In this document: positions 26,073-35,025 of the stretch, one piece after another
Numbering within the stretch: position 1 is the first letter of the stretch
How the letters are laid out: every line of letters starts with the position of its first letter
Origin: a bacterium
GTDB taxonomy: Bacteria > SZUA-79 > Acidulodesulfobacterales > Acidulodesulfobacteraceae
Direction of reading: 5' to 3'
Assembly (NCBI GenBank): GCA_021798875.1
Contig: JAJZBN010000001.1
Location: 188,663 to 252,662, forward strand
DNA length: 64,000 nucleotides
Translations under genes and position numbers: made by a program
The notes under the pieces: model-generated
Databases searched by the model: none
Told to the model about the DNA's origin: nothing
The model's input: only the letters and a program-made list of their open reading frames with translations

Positions 26073-26282
26073 AGGCAATATTTTATCCGCAAAAATACTT
26101 GAAGAACTAAATGGAATTCATACCGCCGCAAAAAGAGCTAAAGTTGCGTGGAAAAAAGCATACAATACTAACGACGATTTATATTTTGACAGCGTCGCAG
26201 TTTTTATTACGGTATTGAAAAGGTTTTTAAATTAATTGCAAAAGAAGTAGATGGAATATACCTTTATAACTCTTTTATATAA
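26065..26282 (+). pseudogene. frameshifted and truncated HEPN toxin gene
   Basis: The ATG at 26065 starts a HEPN-like frame (ILEELNGIHTAAKRAKVAWKKAYNTNDDLYFDSVAVF) that shifts near 26200 at a T5 run. The original frame then stops at 26235, while the shifted frame continues as YYGIEKVFKLIAKEVDG to a stop at 26280-26282. Even when joined, the HEPN RNase motif region and C-terminus are missing. Confidence 0.8.
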
Positions 26283-26343
26283 TTTTAATATTCAATATAA
26301 AATATATTTTTTCAATATAGAGTATCCCAAAAAGGCGATATAG

Positions 26344-27504
26344 TCAACTTACGGGCATTTTAATTTTTACGATTACTCTTTCGTTTTCTTTTTCATTGAT
26401 GATTTCAAAATAAGGATACGCTTTTTTTGCTCTTAAAATACCGCTGCCGGCGCCTCTATATTCCATTAAGTAAGGAGCAAAAGATGCAATTATATTATTC
26501 CTTGTTCTTCTAATGCCTTTCATTACTTGCTCCGAAGTTAAATTGTTGGGCAAGGAACCAGGGGTTATAATTTCGATTCTGTTTTTGAAAACAAATATTT
26601 TAATGGAATCATTTATAAAATAGTCCCTGTGAATCAAAGCGTTCACTAATAGCTCGGTGAATACGATTTCAGGTATTTCCAATTGCCCTATACTGTTAAA
26701 ACCTTTGTCCGAAGGTTGCACTTTATTCAATTTTGAAACAATAAATTCAAAACTTTTTTTATATTGCTGATCAAGAGTTCCATAAATATTTTCACTGCTT
26801 CTGTAAGAATTGTCTTCTAATTCATTTCCCCAAAACCAAATAGCGGTAATATAAAACTGAGGCAATAATCTTTTTATATCTTTATCTTTACCAAATAACA
26901 ACGCTCCTGCTATATTTAATTGTCCGTCTTTTGCTAACATTAAATTTTCTAATGTTTTTTTTAAATCGTCTTCATTAACATCTTCTCCATACAGGTTTTG
27001 ATAAAAATCTTTAAATTTATTAATATCGATATCACCTATGGTGCTATGTCCGATTAATTTTTCTTCGGCATACAAGTAACCGCTGGCTTGCAGCAATCTT
27101 GCAATTTCTTCATTGCTTGTAACTTTTCTTTTATTGGCACCGTTTTTTACCCAAATAATACCGTCTTTATCTTTGTATGGTATAGCCGTTCCTTTTGGAA
27201 TATTGACAACCATTACAAGTTTATTTTCAATCCTTATCACATCCGTAGCAATATAAATAGGCGGCTTTATATGTTGTTCGGCTGCATTTACAAGTAAATT
27301 ATTTAATTTTTGTATATCCTCCTTAGAAAGCCCGCTAATTTCCCAGGTTTTGTCGTTAACGCCGATCAATATTATCCCGCCTTCGGTATTAGAAAATGCT
27401 ATCATTTCTTGCGCTATGCTAAGTTCATTATGAACATTCTCTTTGAACTGCACTTTACTGCTTTCGCCTTTGCTTATTATATCTAATATTTCAAATGTAT
27501 CCAT
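26344..27504 (-). CDS. AlbA_2 (Schlafen-type) plus GHKL-ATPase RecG-like regulator
   Basis: 386 residues from the ATG at 27504 (an upstream GTG at 27525 has a weaker site). Residues about 10-120 are a divergent AlbA_2/Schlafen domain: ESSKVQFKE, then AFSNTEGGIILIGVND. The C-terminal half carries the HATPase_c_4 features ELLVNALIHRDYF and YRGAGSGILRAKK. These proteins are often called transcriptional regulators or RecG-like helicases, though they lack helicase motifs. It follows the TrlF-like gene by about 70 bases on the same strand, suggesting a two-gene module. A role in defence is inferred from this pairing and the surrounding graveyard. Confidence 0.75.
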   Translation of the reverse strand: MDTFEILDIISKGESSKVQFKENVHNELSIAQEMIAFSNTEGGIILIGVNDKTWEISGLSKEDIQKLNNLLVNAAEQHIKPPIYIATDVIRIENKLVMVVNIPKGTAIPYKDKDGIIWVKNGANKRKVTSNEEIARLLQASGYLYAEEKLIGHSTIGDIDINKFKDFYQNLYGEDVNEDDLKKTLENLMLAKDGQLNIAGALLFGKDKDIKRLLPQFYITAIWFWGNELEDNSYRSSENIYGTLDQQYKKSFEFIVSKLNKVQPSDKGFNSIGQLEIPEIVFTELLVNALIHRDYFINDSIKIFVFKNRIEIITPGSLPNNLTSEQVMKGIRRTRNNIIASFAPYLMEYRGAGSGILRAKKAYPYFEIINEKENERVIVKIKMPVS

Positions 27505-27572
27505 CTCTCTCGCCCGCCTTATCACCGTCTATATTATACCTATCTTTTTACATTATAATTATTTTTGTTCCT

Positions 27573-30203
27573 TTATACCCGTCTTTCATTCGATGTTTTC
27601 CATATACCGTAAATCGTTTTTCTTCTATTAAAAGCTTCTAAACCGCCTTCCATTATATTCACTATGGCTTTTTGCATATCACGGGTATCAATTGATCCCT
27701 GATTAATGGTAATTTTATTTTCTTCATATTCACAAACGACAATCTTTTCGCTGTCTCCAAGTACAGGAATATTAGCATTGTGAGTGGCAAAAATAAATTG
27801 CATATGTTCTTTTAATTTTAAAATTTCTTTTATTACTTCATCATAAATAGTTTGGTTGTCTAAATCATCCTCCGGTTGGTCTATAATTAAGATATTCTGT
27901 TCTTTCTGCAATAAAAGAAATAGTATTAAAGCCGAAGCCCGTTGACCGAGAGAATGTTTTGACAACTCTTTGTCATTGTACTTTATTGTTATTTTATCTT
28001 CGACTCTAAATACGAGTAAATCAAAAAAGTTTTCATTGAAATGTTTTTCAAATTCTGCCAGTTGATTTGTATTCAAAAAATCTTTAATTTTAGATCCTTC
28101 TTTGTAAATCTCTATGAAATCTTTGTAAGATTCTGAAATTTCTTTATAAGTGTTGTCTCGAATATTGCAGCCTCTAAAGTATCTTTTAAATGCTTCTATA
28201 AATTTTTCTCTTTGACCTTTATATTCTATTTTTATGAATAACTTAGATTGATTTTGATTTATCTTATCAATTTCATCTTTTAAAATTTTGTACTCATTAT
28301 GCCACAAGTTATTTAACTCTACAAGTTTTTCTTGTAATGATTTTTCCAATTCATTTTTTTGTTTTTCTAATTTTTCAATTTCATTTAATTTCAATTGATT
28401 CGTTTGTATTATCCTATTTAACTCAATAAATTGGTCTGGATTAATGTTTGGAACGTTTATTTCTCTTTTAATTTTAGCAAATTCTTCTTTCAATTTTTCT
28501 TTATCTGAATTGATTATATTTATAATTTCTATAAACTTATTTATAAAATTATTTAGCCTGAGCACGGACGCAGATATATTACCGAATTCGCCTTTAAAAT
28601 TACCTAATATTTGTCTAATTTCTTCTCCGTAAGTTTTGTTGATATCGGATATTTTGGGAATTTTTTCAAAAAGTTCTTTATTGGAATTTATAATATCATC
28701 CAATTCTATTATGAAATTATTGATTTCCTCCTTATAAGCATTTAACTCGGAGATATCTTTTTCATATAAAGTTTGAGTTTTTAATTTTTCTTCTATACCA
28801 TGTTGCTTAAAAATTAGCAATTGATGGTTGGCATTATCTATAACTGTTTGGATTTCTTTTTTTTGTTCGCTGATATTTTTAGTCTTATTTAATTTAAAAA
28901 CAATATCTTTTATTTCCTGTTTTTTTATTTCAATTTTTTCATGGATATCGTCTAACTTCTTGCCAATGAGACGTTTGACAAAATCGGATTCAAAATCCGC
29001 ATCTTTACTGGATAAATCTTTTTGACCAAAATAAACAGGGGTTTCTATAATAGCATTAATATCAATGTCTGTTTGAAGAACGTCGTTTTGATAAATATCT
29101 TCTTTTTGACCAAATATTTTTTTTATCGTATATTCCTGTCCATGTTTATTTACTATATTTAAAATAACTTTTCCGCCGCTTCCCAAAACATAGCCGACAA
29201 GGTTATTTTTATATTCTTTATCTACGTTTGTATTTGTAAAAGGAATATTTAAAGAATATCGTATAGTTTCTATAATGCCGGATTTACCGCTGCCTCTTAT
29301 GCCTATAATATTATTAAGTTCCGGAGAAAAATAAATGGTTTGCTTATCAAGTAAACCGCCTTCAAAGGAAATAGATTTAATAAATGTATTTTTTGCAGTC
29401 GGTTTTTCTTTGGTATATAATCTAAATTTGTTATCTATTAAAGCGAACTTTACCGCATCAAAATTAAAATCGCCAATTTTTAAATAGCATTTTCTACTAT
29501 TATTTGCAATTGCATCAAGTCCTTTTTGCGCATTATCGGTGCCTTCAACGCGAGCTATTTCTTTTCCTATTGCTGCGCATAATCTTTTATAATTATCAAA
29601 ATTTCCGCTTTTTTGAATTGCCAATACTTTGCTAAAGGCTTCCTGTTCCACGAATGTTTCGAGATTTCTACCAGTAAGTTCTTTAAATAAACCATTATCA
29701 TCATCTACATGCGCTAAAACGAAGAAATAATCTTTTTGAAATTCATTGAGTTTTTGATAAGTTTCATATAAATAAAATTTTGAATTAAGATATGGAGGAG
29801 AGTCATAATTTATTATACCGACAAATGCTGATGTTAAAAAATCTTGCACGTAATTTTTGTTTTCCTTGTTATAAATCCATTCATCGCTAAAAACAATTAG
29901 CAAATGAATCCCTCTTGAGCCGTCTTTAATTGAAAATTCAACTCCGGGCAATAAATAAATTTCTTCTTTTAACGCTTCTTTGCGAAGCAATTTAAATTCG
30001 TCTAAATCAAATTTATTATGATTAGTAATTACGCCCAGATGAATTTCAGCTTTTTTTAATGCCTGAATATAATCTTGTATAAATTGATTGCTTTTATCTT
30101 CATATTTAAACTCTGAATCTGCTTTTGTATGTAAATGGAAATCTGCCCTAAGCCAGTTTGAACCGTTTTGAAAAACTCTATAATCCATATAAGTATAAGT
30201 CAT
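27573..30203 (-). CDS. TrlF-family PHP-domain / SMC-like ATPase
   Basis: 876 residues. Residues 18-250 look like a PHP phosphoesterase domain: DFHLHTKAD (H23, H25), ITNHNKFD (H62), LLPGVEF (E89), an H100 strand and VLAHVDD (H165). Walker A GIRGSGKS is at 301-308. A long coiled coil rich in Lys, Glu and Ile runs about 420-700. The C-terminal ABC/SMC head has signature LGQR and Walker B ILIIDQPEDDLDN. The shape (nuclease-like domain, Rad50-like split ATPase) resembles known anti-phage ATPase-nuclease effectors. The gene looks intact while its neighbours are broken. Substrate unknown. Confidence 0.78.
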   Translation of the reverse strand: MTYTYMDYRVFQNGSNWLRADFHLHTKADSEFKYEDKSNQFIQDYIQALKKAEIHLGVITNHNKFDLDEFKLLRKEALKEEIYLLPGVEFSIKDGSRGIHLLIVFSDEWIYNKENKNYVQDFLTSAFVGIINYDSPPYLNSKFYLYETYQKLNEFQKDYFFVLAHVDDDNGLFKELTGRNLETFVEQEAFSKVLAIQKSGNFDNYKRLCAAIGKEIARVEGTDNAQKGLDAIANNSRKCYLKIGDFNFDAVKFALIDNKFRLYTKEKPTAKNTFIKSISFEGGLLDKQTIYFSPELNNIIGIRGSGKSGIIETIRYSLNIPFTNTNVDKEYKNNLVGYVLGSGGKVILNIVNKHGQEYTIKKIFGQKEDIYQNDVLQTDIDINAIIETPVYFGQKDLSSKDADFESDFVKRLIGKKLDDIHEKIEIKKQEIKDIVFKLNKTKNISEQKKEIQTVIDNANHQLLIFKQHGIEEKLKTQTLYEKDISELNAYKEEINNFIIELDDIINSNKELFEKIPKISDINKTYGEEIRQILGNFKGEFGNISASVLRLNNFINKFIEIINIINSDKEKLKEEFAKIKREINVPNINPDQFIELNRIIQTNQLKLNEIEKLEKQKNELEKSLQEKLVELNNLWHNEYKILKDEIDKINQNQSKLFIKIEYKGQREKFIEAFKRYFRGCNIRDNTYKEISESYKDFIEIYKEGSKIKDFLNTNQLAEFEKHFNENFFDLLVFRVEDKITIKYNDKELSKHSLGQRASALILFLLLQKEQNILIIDQPEDDLDNQTIYDEVIKEILKLKEHMQFIFATHNANIPVLGDSEKIVVCEYEENKITINQGSIDTRDMQKAIVNIMEGGLEAFNRRKTIYGIWKTSNERRV

Positions 30204-30364
30204 AGACGTCTAATGCGTTGTTTATTGCCTATCGCATATCGCGCATATTGCATTAATTTACTTCAACATTAAATTAAATAGCTTTGCATTAGCTATTGGC
30301 ACATAGAGAAAATTTTGCTTTAATTATAGCATAAAATTTTGTCAAAAAAAAAATTAATTTGGAA

Positions 30365-30541
30365 TTATTTAAATTTTATGGACGTTTTATATACTATAAT
30401 ACCATCGCCGACTTTGCGTTTCCAGCCAATCTCATCGAAAATAGATTCCCACATCTTCTTTTTATGAGCTTTTTTTGAAATAACTATTCAATAAAAATTC
30501 ATACATTATAAATCTATTCGGAGCGGCATCATATACTACTC
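30365..30541 (-). pseudogene. C-terminal remnant of another GT-C membrane protein
   Basis: Two frames joined by a shift near 30475 read VVYDAAPNRFIMYEFLLNSYF and KKMWESIFDEIGWKRKVGDGIIVYK, then stop. The end resembles the C-terminus of the 14315 protein (ILNTLGIIPVEKGGILLYKIP). Start, membrane part and motifs are gone. Confidence 0.55.
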
Positions 30542-30740
30542 CCCAAAAACTGGACTCGACTCTAAGGTGTGCTATAATTAATTAAATAAATTCTTTATAA
30601 AATTTCAATAAAAAATCAGGCAATTTATAATGCAATTTTCATTTTTTAATAGCAATATTGAGGAAAAGCCGTTGCAAAAGTGGGGAATTTCGTTTGCAAT
30701 TTTGGGGAGAAACGATTTGCAAAATACAAATCAGACGGAA

Positions 30741-30778
30741 ACGCAGGCGGGAGTAAGGAATTAAATAAATCTGATACC
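30741..30778 (-). repeat. copy of the GGTATCAGATTTATTTAATT repeat motif
   Basis: On the minus strand: GGTATCAGATTTATTTAATT then CCTTACTCCCGCCTGCGT. It matches 63868-63910 almost base for base over both blocks. It lies 24 bases beyond the end of the broken GT-C gene. Confidence 0.75.
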
Positions 30779-30801
30779 ATTATTTTTATATGATGACGCC
30801 T

Positions 30802-33006
30802 TTATCTGCCAACTTTATTTATTGTAGATACGCTAAAAACAATTAAAATTCTGCCTTTATTTTTATATTTAATATTTTCCTTGTTTATATATATTTTTGG
30901 ATATGGAAAATAAATTTTAAATGCGTTTTTGAAATAATGGTTAATAATTTTTCTTACTTCGCCATAAGTTCCCCTTACACCAACCGCAAAGCATTTGAAT
31001 CTTACTCCGCAATGCCATCTGCCTATATATCCACCACCTCTGTTTGCCGTATAATGCTTTAATTTTGTTTTATTTGATTTATTTGTTGATATATAGCCAT
31101 ATCCTTTTGAAAGATAGCCTTTTTTTTCCAAATATTCAGGATTTAAATGGTTTAAAAAATTATTCAAACTATTATGAGGGTTATTACCTATTTTGTTTTC
31201 GTATATCAATAATAATCTTGATGCTTTATATAAATTTGAAAATTCATTAAACAAAAAATTAGAAACTGCTTCTTTACGCGATATATCTTTATACTTTTTA
31301 TATAAAACATCGGGCATTTTAAAAACATCTACATTCTTACTTTTTATAAAATCCCAGCGTAGTTTTAAAAAAACGTTTTTCCACATGGGATGCAATTTCT
31401 CGTAATTATTGGACATTATTACATATCTAATATTATGATAAGTCATATAATCATTTATCTGACTTTTATAATCTGGATATAATAAATTATTATGAAACAT
31501 CCTCTGCTCAGGCCAAAAATGTCTCTCTATAAGAGCTCCCTAACTGGGACCAGACATATAAATTCGATAATTAGAACCGATTACCCACAATGCTCCCTGT
31601 CCGTATGGTTCATAAGGTATAGGTAAAAACGCTTTATGCTTTGGTATAATTTCCTGTATGCTTTTAGTATTAAATTGAGGTTTAGACCATACATAAATTT
31701 TAGGATTAGGCATAATCATAATTAATCCAGCAATTAAAAAAATATAACTTCCATAAATTTTAACGTGTTTATATTTTTTTTTATTTACATATATATCGTT
31801 TATCCATAAAGCAGCCCAAAACCCTGCAAAAAGAGACACATACATTACAAATCTCATAGGCAGAGCCTTATCTATCGGCGGAAAAAGCAGCAAATGTCCA
31901 GGCAAAGGTATTTTTGTTATAATTCCGTCAAAATGCAAATAGGGACCTAACGAAAAAACAGCAAGCATAATAGTAATAAAAGCAACTGGTTTTGCCCAAT
32001 TTTCTTTTATTTTATTTTTAATAGAAAAAAATACTATAATAAGTATTGGCAGGCTAATATATGCACCTACTTCATAGTAGTTTGCAAAAAAATTAGCAGA
32101 AATGTTTTTAAAAAACATACCGCCTATTTTTGTTACCGGCGATGGTATAAAAAAATTTAACAAATCGGCAGAATTATCTTTAGGAGTATTAATTAAAGCA
32201 TGCGTGTTGCCGACAAAGCCTTTGAACAAGTAATAAATAAAAGGAGAGCTTATCAACAAAGCAACCATACCTGAAATAATAATATTTATCGCAAGTTTAT
32301 ATATCTTATTTAAGACATCTTTATTTTTATAAAAATAAATTACAAAAATAGCTAAAGATAAAAATAAGAAAAACACGAATGTCGTAATAATTTCCGTTGT
32401 GATACCTAAAATAAAAACCATTAAAATAGCGGTTAAAAAAGTAAAATTTATACTTTTTATTTGTCCGCTATAGCGCTTTAAAATTAAAATAATCATTAAA
32501 GGAATAGGAAAAATATAGACTAAATGTATATGTCCTAATAATTGCCCCATTTCGTATGAAGAAAAGCCGAAAATATAGCCTCCGACAAACGAAGAAAAAT
32601 AATTTAATTTTAAGTATCTAAAAAGAAGATAAGCAGAAAAAGCGGCTGTAACTGGAGCTAATAACATTAAAATATTCCATGAAAAAATTACTCCAAAATA
32701 ATGCGTAATCGGCCATGCAATTAAAGATAAAATAGGAACCGACGTAAGCCACGCAGTGTTATAAAATCGGGGATACGTAAGATAATTCGTCGTAAAAGGA
32801 TTAACTCTGTGCGTAATCGCCCATGGCCACCATTTCAAAAAGAACAAAAAATAACACTGGTCTCCGCTAGGACTAAACATTGATGAAAAAACTTTATGTT
32901 CGTAGAAACCTGTATAAAAAATTGATAAAACTGCATATATTATAAGAACAGATAATCCGAAAATAAAGTTTTTATTGAATAATTTTTTAGTTTTAATATT
33001 TATCAT
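30802..33006 (-). pseudogene. GT-C membrane glycosyltransferase-like gene with an in-frame amber codon
   Basis: A single 735-codon frame interrupted only by TAG at 31540-31542. The upstream 488 codons encode about ten to twelve membrane segments and the loop GDQCYFLFFLKWWPW plus NPFTTNYL. The downstream 245 codons encode the soluble domain (IGRWHCG, KIYFPYPKIY) matching the C-terminus of the 11595 protein. Sequence runs straight through the stop (SGPS-stop-GALIERHFWPEQ), as expected for one base change from a sense codon. Either a recent pseudogene or a stop suppressed at low level. An internal restart at 31500 could make the C-domain alone. Third member of the GT-C family here. Confidence 0.85.
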
Positions 33007-33844
33007 ATTCCTCTAATATCTTTTTTGCTACTTGCTCATACTCTTTTTTAATTTTTTCTTTGGGATTTATAGTATCAAATTTTTTCATGAGTTTCAATTT
33101 AAGGTAGCTTATATGAAAATAGAACAATTCCAATATAGTATATAAAAAACCTAATTCTCCTTCTTTATAGCCCTTTTGAACAAAATATTTTTTAATGAAA
33201 GTTTTTAAAGATTTAATAAACAGCCCCTTAAAAGTTATATCGGTTTTTATGCCCTTAAAAGCGTTATTGGCCTCTATAGTAGAATATCTGTTCATTTTTT
33301 CTACCCATTGTTCTACGGATAGGTATGCAAAATGAACTAATGCTTCGTCTTCTTTGTCTATTTTAAATATACGAGCGTCAGCTTTAATATTATATATTTG
33401 ATGAACCGCAGGCAAAAAAGTCATATATCCTTTCTTAAAAAATCTTAACTGGACATCCGCCAAAGGACTTGAGCCGGAATATTTAAACAAATGTCCGAAA
33501 ATATAATTCATTCTTGGTATTAACGCCACATCTGCCAAATCGTTCTCGGCAATTTCCAAAAGCTTTTTTTTAAGAGCTAAAGTTACAAGTTCATCCGCAT
33601 CTACTACAAGCACCCAATCGCCCGTCGCTTTTTCTAATGCAAAATTTCTTGCAGGATCGGCATAACCGCATCTTTCGTAGAAATAAATTTTATCGGTGTA
33701 TGCTTTGGCTATTTCCACCGTTTTATCTTCGCTGTACATATCTACTAAAATTATCTCATCCGCCCATTTTACTGACTCAAGACAATTTCTAATATTTTTT
33801 TCTTCGTTAAAAGTATTAATTAAAACGGATAGTTTATTTTTCAT
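32993..33844 (-). CDS. GT2 glycosyltransferase, WaaE/KdtX-like
   Basis: 283 residues. LSVLINTFNEEKNIRNCLESVKWADEIILVDMYSEDKT and VLVVDADELVT (DAD metal site near residue 90) are typical of the LPS-core beta-glucosyltransferase WaaE group. The C-terminal third is basic and helical, probably associating with the membrane. It overlaps the broken GT-C gene by 14 bases and its start overlaps the upstream GT9 stop (ATGA-type). Donor unknown. Confidence 0.82.
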   Translation of the reverse strand: MKNKLSVLINTFNEEKNIRNCLESVKWADEIILVDMYSEDKTVEIAKAYTDKIYFYERCGYADPARNFALEKATGDWVLVVDADELVTLALKKKLLEIAENDLADVALIPRMNYIFGHLFKYSGSSPLADVQLRFFKKGYMTFLPAVHQIYNIKADARIFKIDKEDEALVHFAYLSVEQWVEKMNRYSTIEANNAFKGIKTDITFKGLFIKSLKTFIKKYFVQKGYKEGELGFLYTILELFYFHISYLKLKLMKKFDTINPKEKIKKEYEQVAKKILEEYDKY

Positions 33845-34995
33845 AATATTTTTTCTATTTTTTTTATTACTTCTTCAGGTTTTATATCGTTGACATTTAA
33901 ATTGCTTTTAAAACCATAAGTTTTAGCTGTTATTCTATAACCTTGAATATCTTTTTCTATTTCATTATGAAAAACGACGGCATAATTTAAATTTTTAACT
34001 ATTTCATCCGGATATGGAATAAATCTTCCAAAGTCGTTGCCGTTATAAATAACTATAATATTTTTCAAATTAACGGCAACAGCTAAATGCTGGGCAAAAG
34101 TATCGTTTGTGATAAGCAAACTGGATTTTGAAAGAATTTTCGCAAAATCTATAAGGGATGTTTCGCCGGTCAAATTAAAATATTTTCCATGAAAAAAACT
34201 ATGGAATTTATCAGCGTATTTAACGTCGTTTTTACCTCCGCATAAAACAATTTCTAAATTATATTTATTTTTTATATATTCTGCAACTGTTGCAAAATTT
34301 TTGGCATCCCATATTTTGTAATTTTCGCTCGCTCCAATAAATAAAACAGCAAATCCCTCTTTTAAATCAAATTTATTTAAACCGTTCCTATCTACAGATT
34401 TAATATCAATTTCAGGTTTTGTTATCAATAATTCAATTCCTAATATTTTTTCAAAAAACTGCTTATTTCTATAAAATTCAAAAATAATTTCTTTCTCCGA
34501 CTGTATAAGTTTAGTAAAATACTTATCGGCTATTTTTTTTTGCCGCATTGTCATTAAGGACAAATCTCCTTCCGAACCTATTTTTTCCTTGGCATTTACG
34601 AACTTTACTATAGCATCCCCGTAAAAAAACCTTCTGCTATGAACCGGACTTATAGCGTATTCGTAATCATAAGAGGATAATTCCTTTAATTTTTTAAAAC
34701 GGTATAAAGGATGAATAAATTTATTCAAATCAATCCACACATATTTATCGATATATTCGCCGTCTAATTTTTCAGCTAAATCTTTCCATACAATATTACC
34801 CGCTAAAATTATCTTATAATTTTTAAATTTTTCACTATTTTTAATAATGGAGATAAAATTTCTAAATAAAATATAATCACCTATTGAATCCAACCGTATT
34901 AACAACAAATAATCGCCAGAAAATTTATTTTTGGGCAAAAATAAATTTATAATATAATCTATAAAACGACCAAAAAATTCTTTAAATAATCTCAT
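33841..34995 (-). CDS. GT9-family glycosyltransferase
   Basis: 384 residues. IRLDSIGDYILFRNFISII is the N-terminal GT9 loop. VLFIGASENYKIW, then LLITNDTFAQHLAVAVNL, make up the C-terminal donor site. Close in motif and length to the 18754 gene without its low-complexity inserts, so these are paralogues on either side of the accessory island. Probably adds a sugar to lipid A-core or O-unit in the cytosol. Overlaps the next gene by four bases. Confidence 0.82.
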   Translation of the reverse strand: MRLFKEFFGRFIDYIINLFLPKNKFSGDYLLLIRLDSIGDYILFRNFISIIKNSEKFKNYKIILAGNIVWKDLAEKLDGEYIDKYVWIDLNKFIHPLYRFKKLKELSSYDYEYAISPVHSRRFFYGDAIVKFVNAKEKIGSEGDLSLMTMRQKKIADKYFTKLIQSEKEIIFEFYRNKQFFEKILGIELLITKPEIDIKSVDRNGLNKFDLKEGFAVLFIGASENYKIWDAKNFATVAEYIKNKYNLEIVLCGGKNDVKYADKFHSFFHGKYFNLTGETSLIDFAKILSKSSLLITNDTFAQHLAVAVNLKNIIVIYNGNDFGRFIPYPDEIVKNLNYAVVFHNEIEKDIQGYRITAKTYGFKSNLNVNDIKPEEVIKKIEKIL

Positions 34996-35025
34996 AATTG
35001 CATTTTAATATAGTTTATCCTTTCT

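Larger units (their letters stand above)
30204..30801. other. 598-base intergenic region with a GT-C remnant and a repeat
   Basis: Contains the upstream region of the TrlF-like gene (AT-rich, with GCATA-type short repeats at 30225-30260), the decayed GT-C 3' end at 30365-30541, an extended -10 site (TGC-TATAAT, 30570-30578) before a 44-codon plus-strand frame (30630-30764) of unknown meaning, and the repeat motif at 30741-30778. Confidence 0.5.

Noticed and set aside
30630..30764. 44-codon plus-strand gene behind an extended -10 site
   Set aside because: The last third is the dispersed repeat read as protein, and no family is recognisable; left inside the intergenic description.
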